DNA from: Lactimicrobium massiliense
Lineage (GTDB): Bacteria > Bacillota_I > Bacilli_A > Erysipelotrichales > Erysipelotrichaceae
DNA: 64,000 nucleotides
Direction of reading: 5' to 3'
NCBI RefSeq assembly: GCF_900343155.1
Contig: NZ_OUNG01000004.1
Location: 186,001-250,000 of the forward strand
How positions within the stretch are numbered: position 1 is the stretch's first letter; each line of letters begins with the position of its first letter. Both the position numbers and the translations under genes were made by a program. This document shows, one piece after another, positions 32,469 through 40,828 of this stretch. The notes beneath the pieces are model-generated. The model was not told the DNA's origin and searched no databases. It was given only the letters and a program-made list of their open reading frames with translations.

Positions 32469-34802
32469 TCATGAGCTTATCTTAATGACATTGGGTGTAT
32501 CAGCTGTCTTTTGAATTCTATCAACTGGGCTAGCCTTACGATATTCACGAATATAGTCCAATCTTGCAGTCAACTCTGGAATATTTGCATAATCTGATAT
32601 TTTCTTTCCAACAAACCAGAAACAGAACCGCGAATAAGTTACATCGTTCAAAAACTCTCTGCTACCAATGAATGGATGAATTACGTCTTCTAATATAGGA
32701 TATTTTTCTATAAATTCCTGCCGTTCTTCTGTAGAAAGCATCAATCTACCATTATCAGCTGGAGGGCTTCCCTGTACAACCTTTGCTAAGCCTTTGTTAA
32801 TCGATTTACTACGATTTTTAATAAAAACATCTGGCCCATCATTTAGGTATCCGTTGATATGCTTAACTTTCCGGCATTCATTATCAACAAACAGGAGTTT
32901 TTCTTTCCGATCTTTTCTAGAAAAACCAATTATTACACACATCACGGCTGCTTGTTCTTTGGCTTCACTCGTCCACTTAAACGTTTGGTATGCAAAGTTG
33001 ATTTTTATCCCGCCTGTTAACAATGGCTCCCAAAGCAGATTAACAGATTCTCCCTGACAGATAGAATTAGAAGATACAAATGCAACCTCTGTATCAGATC
33101 CATCAATAAAATCTGCGGCCTTTTTAAACCACCCGGCAACATAGTCAAGCTTTCCCCAACTCTTCGAAGGTGCAAACACGTTCTGAAGATCGGCTGCTTG
33201 TTGTTTTGAACGCATTGCCTGACCAACAAAAGGTGGATTTCCCATAATATATGAGACTTTGCCATTTGCTACGGTCTGTCTCCAATCAAGTCTTAATGCA
33301 TTCCCTTCTGTAATATTCACATATGTTTTCAACGGCAAGAAATCTTGATTGAAGCCATAAAGAATATTCTTTGTTTCATCAAGCATCTGGCTTTCTGCAA
33401 TCCATAAAGCTGTCTTTGCAACTGTTGCCGCAAAATCATTTATTTCGATGCCATAGAACTGCTGGATAGATACCTGAATCGGATTATCAAATTCATCAGA
33501 AACCATAGCCATCTGCCCATGCGCCAATTCTCTAATCACCTGGTTTTCTAAACGGCGGAGGCTCAAATAAGATTCTGTAAGGAAATTTCCACTTCCACAG
33601 GCTGGATCCAAGAATGTCAGTGAAGATAGCTTTTTCTGGAAAGTCTTTAACTTAGCCTTCTTGCTTCTCGGAACAGAAATATTTTTAATTTCTTCAAATT
33701 CAGATTTAAGGTCATCAAGAAATAGTGGATCAATCACCTTATGAATATTCTCTATTGAAGTGTAATGCATACCCCCGGAGCGCCTGGTTTCCGGATTTAA
33801 AGTACTTTCAAAAACAGCTCCAAAGATAGTCGGACTAATATCTCGCCAGTTAAAATCTTCAGATGCATGGACTAAGATCAGATTTCTGATCTCATCGTTA
33901 AACTGTGGCACCTCAATTGATTCATCAGAAAAAAGTCCACCATTCACATATGGGAATGCCTTTAGATCATCCTCCAGGTAATCATCTCTATCTTCTTCCT
34001 TCTGATCTAGTACATGGAACAAATCTAGCAGCGCCCGTCTACTATCCCTTACAGAGAATTGTTCCATATAATCATGAAACTGTTCCCGTTCAAAGATACC
34101 CGCATCCTCAGCATAAAACAGGAATACGAGACGCACACATAATGCATTCAGACTGCGGAGTTTATGTTCTCGCTTTGCTTTATCCTCAGCACTTTCGTCC
34201 TTTGGAGTGGTTTCTGGAATTCCATATTGCTTAAGAAAGGCATCATAGATTTTGCCTACAATGTCACCCGCTTTGATGGATACCTCCATCTCATGAGAAA
34301 GCTGCTTAACATCCTTTTTCACAAGAAAATCGAGCAACGGATATTTATTCTGCAGATCAATGACAGAAATCTTCTGTGGAGTAGGCACAATTTCATTCAT
34401 GTCATAAATCCAGAGCTCTTTAAAATTGCATGTAATAATCCAGCGGGCTTTTTCCTCATACGGAAGGTTATCGTTATATCTTTTCCCTTGCTCATATGGC
34501 GTAAGCCTTTCTCCACCTGACTGTGATTCTTTTTCATCAAGTGGATGCGTGTCACCTTTCTGCTCGATCAGAACCTTAACAGATGGAATATATCCATCTA
34601 TTCGGCGAGAATGTACTTTTCCATCCCCTTCTGGAAGTTTAACGGATTTTTCAAAATCAATGTAGTCAGTAACCTTATCTACACCAAGAACATCGTGAAG
34701 AAGTTCCAACCAGAATTTATGGCTGTCCTTCATCTCATCTCCGCCATTTTTCCATTTATTTACAAATTGTCTAGCGGCTTCCCGCTGCTCTGCATCCGTC
34801 AT
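32469..34802 (-). pseudogene. MmeI-like restriction-modification enzyme, N-terminal part
   Basis: 777 residues, of which the last eight are read from the IS4 tip. The N-terminal domain carries a PD-(D/E)xK nuclease-like motif (HSRRIDGYIPSVKVLIEQKG). A helical spacer follows (about 150-330), then the gamma-type N6-adenine methyltransferase with LDPACGSGNFLTES near 395 and IMGNPPFVGQ near 520. This is the order of type IIL enzymes, which cut and methylate in one chain. The interruption falls after the methyltransferase core, inside the target-recognition part, so specificity is lost. AAGGAG precedes the ATG. Confidence 0.9.
32494..32503. repeat. Target-site duplication of the IS4-type element, right copy
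   Basis: GGTGTATCAG directly adjoining the right IS4 tip, matching 24581-24590. Confidence 0.9.
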
Positions 34803-35034
34803 CCATAGTCTCCTTATTTTTCATGGAATTTGAATCTGGCACCGACTCCATGATCTGATTTATATTGCAATCCAGGGCTTCGCATATCCTTAATAAGACA
34901 TCTGTAGTAATATTTTCACCCTTACCAAGTTTCGCCATTGAGGCTGTGCTAATTCCGCTTTTTTCACGAAGCTGTCTCTTATTCATGCCCTTATCAATTA
35001 GTATTTTCCACAAAGGATTATAACTAATACGCAT
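34771..35034 (-). CDS. XRE-family regulator
   Basis: An 87-residue protein with a Cro/C1-type helix-turn-helix (LREKSGISTASMAKLGKGENITTDVLLRICEALD) at residues 19-55 and a polar tail. It overlaps the MmeI-like start by 32 bases and is 15 bases after the ATPase stop. It is likely a controller protein setting the level of the restriction enzyme, by analogy with C proteins. Its operator is not identified. Confidence 0.88.
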   Translation of the reverse strand: MRISYNPLWKILIDKGMNKRQLREKSGISTASMAKLGKGENITTDVLLRICEALDCNINQIMESVPDSNSMKNKETMDDGCRAAGSR

Positions 35035-35049
35035 ATGTCACCTTTTTAA

Positions 35050-36759
35050 TTATGATTCTTCATTAGTATTATTGTTACGGTTATTTTTCTTTTTTGCCCA
35101 TGACCATCCGAACAACTCCCCTCCGTCTTGATGAAGTTCAATGACCTTAGTCTTTTGAATGATTTCTCCTGTAATCTGAGAGTAAGCATCCTTCTTATCA
35201 AAAGCGATAAATATTTGCTTAGGACTCTTTGCATACAGTTCCATAATTTCATCAATAGGAAGGTCTTCTACGTTCTTAAAAATCAAAGAATCATGTGTAA
35301 TAAACGGCAAATCTGTTATATGCAACATGGCCAAATCAAGCATAATCATTCCACGATAGTTAGCTCCAGTACCAGTATCCTCAGGAATATGGTAATAGTA
35401 GTCAGGCTTACCGGTTCTCGTGCTTGAAAATGAAATCGTTGGAGCATAATTCTCGCCATTGTATATATATTCATTAACGCTATACAGTTCTTGGTTCAGC
35501 TGTTCTTCAATCTTCTTAAGTTGCGCCTCTCTAGCTTCCTGAAGAGCTGTCAAAGCTTCCTTTGTTTCATCACGTACAATGTTCCATTTTTTACGTTCTG
35601 AATTAGCCCTTTCCAGCTCATCAATTTTCTTAGTTAGCTCGGCATGCTGTTGAAGAAACTTCTGGGATATATTCACCGGCACACCCGTTGCCCGAAGTTC
35701 TTCTTCCGCAACCTTGATATCATTCTCCAAGGCTGAAATCATATCTTCGATGTTTTGTATATCTTCCTTCATCTCTGATGCCAGTATCTTCTGCATCTTT
35801 TGATGAAACTCATCAACCTGTAAGATTTTCCACTGATTTACGTTCGGGAAGAATTCCATCAAATCTTCTATGTCGTTCTCATCAAGGACATTTTCTCCAC
35901 TCAGATTTTCACGAATAGCGTCCTGCTGAGTCCGAAGCATTGTTCTTTTTCGGCGCATAGTCTTCAGCCGGGCTTTTATTTCTGCCGCCTTGTCGATCTG
36001 TTCATTTTGCTGAGATGATAAGTCTGCATCTTCTTTATTTTGAAGATTCTGCAATTCAGTTTTCAGTTTATCTATTTCTTCCTCATTTTCCTTAATACCA
36101 CGTTTTCCTGATGGTACATTTCCTGTTAGATGGTAATCTGAAGCAGCTTTATGTGCGTCTTTTTCCTTTTTCTTTTCGGTGTAAACAGCCTCATAATCCT
36201 CTATGAACTTGTAAACATGAAATAATTTCTCTAATGATTTAACTGCTGCGCTTCCACTTGTCTCATAATCATAAGAAAGTGGTCTAACTTCATTTGTATT
36301 ACCACGAAGATAAATTCTTTGATAACGACCAACCACCTCCCGAAACGAATCTCCACTATTTTCCAAATGGTATTGTTCGTAAAGATGCTGTGTATATTCA
36401 TCTAATGATATAGGATCCTTTATCGGCATATAATTTGAATCACAAACCAGTATCTCGTCTGGTCTTAAAGTGTTACGGCTGTAATACTCCTCAATGCCAT
36501 CGAACTTCATCGTAAATTTGATTGTATGATTTCCGACATGTTTTGGATCGTTAGCATTGCTAACTTTAGGATCCACATATGCATTTCCGCCAAAACAAAA
36601 ATCTATAATAAGGAGCAATGTAGACTTACCAATAGAATTATCAGCATGGTTTCCACCTACTATAGTATTTAAGCCATCGTGAAATGTAATTGGACCTCGT
36701 GGCACCATATGGCCGTCAACCTTCATCTGAAATTTATCGCATTCAATTCTGTATAACAT
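35050..36759 (-). CDS. ABC-three-component ATPase, DUF2326 SMC-like
   Basis: A 569-residue SMC/Rad50-like ATPase. The atypical Walker A is GGNHADNSIGKSTLLLI near residue 40. A long coiled coil spans about 200-420, broken near the middle. The C-terminal DUF2326 part shows DTGTGANYRGMIMLDLAMLH and LPFITHDSLIFKNVED (signature, Walker B and H-loop region). This is the motor of predicted ABC-3C conflict systems. It overlaps the MC6 gene by 17 bases. Confidence 0.88.
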   Translation of the reverse strand: MLYRIECDKFQMKVDGHMVPRGPITFHDGLNTIVGGNHADNSIGKSTLLLIIDFCFGGNAYVDPKVSNANDPKHVGNHTIKFTMKFDGIEEYYSRNTLRPDEILVCDSNYMPIKDPISLDEYTQHLYEQYHLENSGDSFREVVGRYQRIYLRGNTNEVRPLSYDYETSGSAAVKSLEKLFHVYKFIEDYEAVYTEKKKEKDAHKAASDYHLTGNVPSGKRGIKENEEEIDKLKTELQNLQNKEDADLSSQQNEQIDKAAEIKARLKTMRRKRTMLRTQQDAIRENLSGENVLDENDIEDLMEFFPNVNQWKILQVDEFHQKMQKILASEMKEDIQNIEDMISALENDIKVAEEELRATGVPVNISQKFLQQHAELTKKIDELERANSERKKWNIVRDETKEALTALQEAREAQLKKIEEQLNQELYSVNEYIYNGENYAPTISFSSTRTGKPDYYYHIPEDTGTGANYRGMIMLDLAMLHITDLPFITHDSLIFKNVEDLPIDEIMELYAKSPKQIFIAFDKKDAYSQITGEIIQKTKVIELHQDGGELFGWSWAKKKNNRNNNTNEES

Positions 36760-36976
36760 AAATCAGCTGCCTCCGCACATCGTCATAATCAATTGCATCC
36801 AAGACGAAAAGGCAATCTAGTATTTCCAAAAATTCATCTGTGTCTCGAATGTCTTTTTTTACAGCACCATATAATTCTTTAACTCCCATCGGCCTTTTCT
36901 TTAATTGCTTTAATATGACCGGTAGCTTGGATAATGTGCTTTCCTGATATGAAAATAATTTACTTGGTAGGAGCAT
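36743..36976 (-). CDS. ABC-three-component middle component, MC6-like
   Basis: A 77-residue helical protein (MLLPSKLFSYQESTLSKLPV...MGVKELYGAVKK, DEFLEILDCLFVLDAI). The opening LLPSK-xxSYxESxLSK and the closing winged-helix-like part match the small middle component I know as MC6 in ABC-3C systems. It lies between effector and ATPase, with 17-base overlaps on both sides, so the three are translated together. Confidence 0.82.
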   Translation of the reverse strand: MLLPSKLFSYQESTLSKLPVILKQLKKRPMGVKELYGAVKKDIRDTDEFLEILDCLFVLDAIDYDDVRRQLIYVIQN

Positions 36977-38093
36977 CGAAAACCTCGCAATCCTTTATAA
37001 AATAAGAAATAACTATCGCGCAGCAATATTCGTCTCCGTTAGTCACTTGCTTAAGCCATGTAACCATTGAGTTGTAAATAGTCAATTGATCCATCCCTTG
37101 ATCTCGAAATTTAAAATACATGAAACGGACCTGCGTGCAGAATCGTTCATAATGAAATTTTCGCGTTGCCTCAAGCTCTTTAAACTTTTCATTTAATGGC
37201 GTGAAATATAAATCCACATGTGCCTTTGCACGATTTAAGAGCATTACATTTTGAGAATCAATCTTTTCTTTTAATGCCACTGGCGTGTAATTTAAGTCAA
37301 CATCTTTTGCTTGAGTTAAATTCGGAATGGCATCTAAAACCGCACAAATCTCGTCCTCAATTTTTTCATCAGCGAGAGATTCTTGCAATTTAGCATTTTG
37401 CAGAATCTCTTTTTTTAATTCTTTCATCTGCAGAATTTGATCTGCTGACCTTTGAAGTAGATATTTTCGTGAACAGGTCGGGCACAAGGCAATCAAGTTA
37501 TGCTGCTTATTTTTTGAAAGTGATGGATCTATAACAAGAACCTCATAATTTTCAATTGAATTGCCATCTGAATGAATGAACAAACTATTAGGACAGCCTT
37601 TAACCGGGCAATGACCATTCTCTTCAGCAACAAGTGTTGCACCATATTTTTCTTTGAGATCCGCTTCTTTTGTAACGGATTCAGCAGTAGGGTTTTTTGC
37701 TCTGCGTCCCTTTCCTGCTCGCTCAACTAATGCTTTGTAATAGTTAGAGATCTTAACAGGATAATTATCTTTATTTATTCCTGGGCATTCCTTTTCAAAT
37801 ACCTGGCAAAGATATTCTTGAGTATCTTCATTATCTGTCTCAATGAAGTTTTCAAAATTTGCGAAATCAGGTGACTTCAGAATGATTTTTGCAGGCTTTG
37901 TTATGTTGCTATCTCCATAGTAGTAACTCTTATAAGTCCGAGGGAGGAGCTCATTCGAATCATTATCATCCTCTTCTAAATACACGGATGAAAGAAGCCT
38001 CTTAGCGAAGCTCTCAGGTTTCTCTTTCGTTTTTTGATAGTAAGGAGCCAATTTGCTTACAAACTCCGCAAATTCTGTTTTTAAGTCCGACAC
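36960..38093 (-). CDS. ABC-three-component effector with HNH-like centre
   Basis: A protein of about 377 residues if it starts at the GTG at 38093 (SDLKTEFAEFVSKL), which has GGGAGG 8 bases upstream. Another in-frame GTG at 38147 has no ribosome site. A treble-clef-like segment lies around residues 180-235 (NGHCPVKGCPNSLFI, HNLIALCPTCSRKY), with two CxxC-type pairs and an HNH-like N. The C-terminal ~150 residues are helical (YERFCTQVRFMYFKFRDQGM) and fit an ABC-3C C-terminal domain. I infer a nucleic-acid-cutting effector released by the ATPase. Confidence 0.72.
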   Translation of the reverse strand: MSDLKTEFAEFVSKLAPYYQKTKEKPESFAKRLLSSVYLEEDDNDSNELLPRTYKSYYYGDSNITKPAKIILKSPDFANFENFIETDNEDTQEYLCQVFEKECPGINKDNYPVKISNYYKALVERAGKGRRAKNPTAESVTKEADLKEKYGATLVAEENGHCPVKGCPNSLFIHSDGNSIENYEVLVIDPSLSKNKQHNLIALCPTCSRKYLLQRSADQILQMKELKKEILQNAKLQESLADEKIEDEICAVLDAIPNLTQAKDVDLNYTPVALKEKIDSQNVMLLNRAKAHVDLYFTPLNEKFKELEATRKFHYERFCTQVRFMYFKFRDQGMDQLTIYNSMVTWLKQVTNGDEYCCAIVISYFIKDCEVFDAPTK

Positions 38094-38428
38094 CCAGTGT
38101 CCCTCCCACTTAAACTTGTACAACCTTGTACTAACTTGTCCTGTCACGAATCATGAAAGTTCAGCATTTCTTATACTGAAATCATGAGATGAGGGGCAGG
38201 CAAGCAGCCCAATGTAAGGGCTATCAATACTTAGATCAATAATACCAGCTAACAATACTGGTCGCAATCTAAAGATATGCGTTTGCAAACTTATTGTTAG
38301 CAAACAAAAATCTCGTCTCATTGTCCCGGACATCGACTTTAAACCGTCTCATCTGAACTGCGACTCCCCGAGTGTACATAAACGGGTGTTCATAGCCGAT
38401 AGCAAAGGTGACAACTGAATATGACATA
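38094..38428. other. Intergenic region, promoter of the defence operon expected here
   Basis: About 330 bases without a credible gene between the divergent effector and sigma-like genes. Several short inverted repeats are visible (ACCAG/CTGGT near 38246, GTTTGCAAAC near 38282, and a hairpin around 38150-38190). I cannot fix a promoter with confidence. Confidence 0.4.
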
Positions 38429-38542
38429 GGTCAAAAGCCAGTGAACGGCAAGACCACTAACTACCCGAAATGGAGCATTGTTCCAAGTCGGACAGGATTA
38501 GTGCGCCCTGCCGTTCTTTCTGTCTTGGCATCTCCATTTCGG
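38429..38542 (+). ncRNA. Structured leader RNA candidate upstream of the sigma-like gene
   Basis: Two adjacent helices are visible. The first is GGTC...GACC (38429-38455) enclosing GCC/GGC. The second is a long arm formed by CCGAAATGGAG (38465-38475) with CTCCATTTCGG (38532-38542), then CCAAG/CTTGG and GACAG/CTGTC further in. It ends 13 bases before the ribosome site of the next gene. It could be a regulatory leader, and I did not recognise a known class. Confidence 0.5.
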
Positions 38543-38566
38543 TCCATCGAAGTGGAGGCGTCAATC

Positions 38567-39271
38567 ATGGCAAAACAGAGACAAATTAATTTTTATGAGG
38601 ACGATCATCAGACAATTAGAACAACTGTAACCATCATCGAAGAAGCTGATGGAACCACATGTTTCATCTGTGCAGATGGATACACAATGTATCCAATGGA
38701 GCTTGATGGCATTGAGCCAAATATGTATAAGTCTTATGGCTTCGATCCTGCTCTTATCAGACCTTGGAAGGTAGGTTGCAAGACGAGAATGGCTTATCTT
38801 GTGCCGGTCAGAGACATTGAATACAACGCACTCATCGCGGATGAAAAAGCTGAACAGAAACGTGAAGAGCGCAAATCAAAATGCCTGGTTGCCGGAAAAA
38901 ATGGATATCCAATTATCTGCAGAGAGACCAGCTGCTGGAAAGCGTACGAGGAAGGTCGCTGCACTTGCTATGGCAATCTTAATAACGTCACTGCAGACGA
39001 CGTATATCTCGAAGATATGATGACAGATACAAACTGGGAACCCTCAACGGACGATACAACATCCGGAACGGCAATGGCACATGTGATGGAAGATGAGTTT
39101 AAAGAGTACCTTGCTCATCACCAGAAGAAGCTCCGCACGATCTACGAAGATAATATTTGTGGCCTGGATGCAGCCAAGATCGCCGCAAAGCATGGTTACA
39201 ACATCAATACCACATATCGTTATTTGAAGAAAATCAAAAAGCTGGCAGACGAATTTTTCAATCAGGATTAA
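38567..39271 (+). CDS. Phage sigma-70-like / HTH protein
   Basis: A protein of about 234 residues starting MAKQRQINFYEDDHQ, with GTGGAGG before the ATG. It has an N-terminal beta-rich region, a Cys cluster in the middle (CLVAGKNGYPIICRETSCWK, CTCYG) that may bind zinc, and a C-terminal region-4-like helix-turn-helix (ICGLDAAKIAAKHGYNINTTYRYLKKI). Similar proteins occur in the early region of Bacillota phages and ICEs, often annotated as sigma factors. The longer frame upstream is the leader RNA. Confidence 0.7.
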   Translation: MAKQRQINFYEDDHQTIRTTVTIIEEADGTTCFICADGYTMYPMELDGIEPNMYKSYGFDPALIRPWKVGCKTRMAYLVPVRDIEYNALIADEKAEQKREERKSKCLVAGKNGYPIICRETSCWKAYEEGRCTCYGNLNNVTADDVYLEDMMTDTNWEPSTDDTTSGTAMAHVMEDEFKEYLAHHQKKLRTIYEDNICGLDAAKIAAKHGYNINTTYRYLKKIKKLADEFFNQD

Positions 39272-39279
39272 TTGAATCG

Positions 39280-39320
39280 GAGCAGCAGATAGGTTTCACC
39301 GCCTATCTGCTGCTCTTTTA
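39280..39320 (+). terminator. Rho-independent terminator
   Basis: A 13-bp stem (AGCAGCAGATAGG / CCTATCTGCTGCT) with an 8-base loop, followed by TTTTA. It ends the sigma-like gene and lies just before the convergent ART-like gene. Confidence 0.9.
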
Positions 39321-39326
39321 TTAGTT

Positions 39327-39929
39327 TCATAAATACTGAACACTGATAATGCATTCTTTTAATGTTGGGAAAACCACTTCTGCTTCTTCGCCACGTGAAA
39401 TATTTAGCGCAGAAAGATCAATTCCATATTTGTCTCCGGTATTGCAAACCACCTGTGTCATCGGTCCGTAAAGCTTGCCGTTAAAATAACTATTATCCTT
39501 ATTTTTACTCCAGGAAACCCATACTCCATCACACTCTGGATTTACAACGCTTTCCTTATCAGATGATCCTTCTCCATGTCCAAGGTACCGATATAGCGTT
39601 CCTTTATACAGAGCTCCGGTCGTAAATTCCTTTATTGGAAACGGCGCATAATCCTTATCAATGATAAGGAATGCATACAATACATCAAAGAAGTTTTGGA
39701 AAGCAGATGACAATGCTGCCTCTTTTCTTTCTCCAACATAAGTGCATCCAGCCCAACAATCCAATGCTGATTCAATATTATCCAGACAATTGTTTCCATC
39801 ATCAATTCTTATATATCTTTTCTCTGAAAACATACTTGTTATAAAGTGAATCTGGTCAGATGTAAGTTTGATCCGGTCAATATTATCTTCAGCAACTTCG
39901 GACCAATTTCTTATTTGATTAATCTTCAT
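39327..39929 (-). CDS. Putative ADP-ribosyltransferase-like protein
   Basis: A protein of about 200 residues starting MKINQIRNWSEV, with AAGGTGAT upstream. Its second half shows the three landmarks of the R-S-E class of ADP-ribosyltransferases in order: R in GTLYRYLGHGE near 115, the strand-ending SWS in GVWVSWSKNK near 140, and ExE in RGEEAEVVFP near 185. Residues 1-105 are helical. It has no signal peptide, so an intracellular toxin or effector is more likely than a secreted one. No immunity gene is obvious. The family call rests on motif reading only. Confidence 0.4.
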   Translation of the reverse strand: MKINQIRNWSEVAEDNIDRIKLTSDQIHFITSMFSEKRYIRIDDGNNCLDNIESALDCWAGCTYVGERKEAALSSAFQNFFDVLYAFLIIDKDYAPFPIKEFTTGALYKGTLYRYLGHGEGSSDKESVVNPECDGVWVSWSKNKDNSYFNGKLYGPMTQVVCNTGDKYGIDLSALNISRGEEAEVVFPTLKECIISVQYL

Positions 39930-40170
39930 ATGCAATGATCACCTTCAGATAATTTGAGTATAACTGTTGGATTAAGGACCGGCAACAATCTTTCCCTACT
40001 GCTTTTTGCCATTCGTTTGTCTCTTTTTGCCATAATATTCTGTTCAAATCCGGCACATTTTTTCGGGTGCAAAGTGACTCAGTGGAATAATGTGCATTTC
40101 CGTGAAAAGGTTATTTGCTGAATGTACATTTACGCCAAATGATCAGGGTACAGGAATAAATAGCAAAAAG
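39930..40170. other. Intergenic, end of the mobile region
   Basis: About 240 bases without a gene. The stretch 40050-40125 (CACATTTTTTCGGGTGCAAAG, then GTGGAATAATGTGCATTTCC) looks like a decayed insertion-element remnant, but no element was identified. No tRNA or duplicated attachment site is seen at this border. Confidence 0.35.
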
Positions 40171-40207
40171 AAAAAGCCCATCCTCCTGTTAAGGAAGATG
40201 AGCCTTA
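40171..40207 (-). terminator. Terminator of the damaged pilin copy
   Basis: An inverted repeat AAGCCCATCCTCC / GGAAGATGAGCCTT. It is nearly the same sequence as the terminator at 40770-40807 behind the intact pilin, showing that the gene and its terminator were duplicated together. Confidence 0.75.
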
Positions 40208-40216
40208 GTATAAAAC

Positions 40217-40555
40217 TTACTTTTCAGTTACTGTTAACTTGCCGGCGCTATCAACAGTTACAGTAGCACTTGTCTTTGTCCCTGTTGGACTAAGAACAGT
40301 TGCTATATCCTGCCCGGCGATCTTTGTTTCTGCGTTTGTTCCTGTCCATCCTGCTTTCTTCTGAGTAAGAGTAATCTCTTCAGATGCAGACTTCTTTGTA
40401 GAATCATATGTTGCTTTACCAGTACTATCTTCTGTTAGCACTGCTGTTGAACACTCAGCATATGCTGCTCTGATATTAGCCATATCTGTCGCCTCTCTTG
40501 CCTTCTCAAGCTGAGATGTGAAAATCGGAATGCTGATGGCTACTAATACGCCCAA
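40217..40555 (-). pseudogene. Type IV pilin gene lacking its 5' end
   Basis: The frame opens at a TTG and reads GVLVAISIPIFTSQLEKARE, then TDMANIRAAYAECSTA and a Thr/Ser-rich globular part of about 90 residues. Compared with the intact pilin it lacks the leader and the GFTLAELLIVVAII start of the N-terminal helix. An in-frame TGA and foreign-looking sequence replace that part (40556-40760). The globular domain differs from the neighbour, so this could be decay or a silent donor cassette. Confidence 0.75.
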
Positions 40556-40769
40556 TGCCGACCTTCACCCCTTGGATACTGTGGACAAGGGAAACTGGTT
40601 CATCACACCTTTTCGCGTTAATAGGCCTTTGAAATCACACCTTTTCATAAAAGTGTGTGCGCGGATTTTTAAATCGTGGAACACATTATGGCAAAAGTCG
40701 AGCAAAATCAGAGCCGGCTGGATGTTCTGATAGAAGCTAACATTTTCATAAAAATGAAGGAAGACATAG
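40556..40769. other. Unidentified sequence replacing the pilin 5' end
   Basis: It contains two direct copies of ATCACACCTTTTC (40601 and 40636) and an inverted ACACTTTTATGAAAAGGTGT-type pair. It has no gene with a good start. It may be the scar of an insertion or of recombination between pilin copies. Confidence 0.4.
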
Positions 40770-40807
40770 AAAAAGCTCATCCTCCGGTTAAGGAAGATGA
40801 GCTTTTT
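40770..40807 (-). terminator. Terminator of the pilin operon
   Basis: AAAAAGCTCATCCTCC / GGAAGATGAGCTTTTT forms a stem with an A/T-rich foot, U-rich on the minus strand. It lies just after the intact pilin gene. Confidence 0.85.
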
Positions 40808-40828
40808 AATGAAAATTTTAGTACCTTT

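Larger units (their letters stand above)
24591..32493 (+). mobile_element. IS4-type insertion sequence carrying nested elements
   Basis: The tips are a perfect 13-bp inverted repeat (CAATGTCATTAAG at 24591, its complement ending at 32493), with partial identity continuing inwards. Without its cargo the element would be about 1.7 kb (24591-26266 joined to 32454-32493), normal for an IS4-family element with a 434-residue transposase. It inserted into the MmeI-like gene, and later received an IS21-type element between its transposase gene and its right tip. Confidence 0.85.

Noticed and set aside
24591-32493. A composite transposon made of two flanking insertion sequences
   Set aside because: Only one IS4-type transposase and one set of tips exist. 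The layers are nested, not flanking.
38152-38333. A 60-codon minus-strand open frame before the ABC-3C effector
   Set aside because: No ribosome site, no protein-like pattern, and it ends just before the effector. It is treated as part of the control region.
39930-40170. A prophage attachment site
   Set aside because: No tRNA, no direct repeat pairing with the left part of the window and no integrase were found. The phage border cannot be placed from this window.
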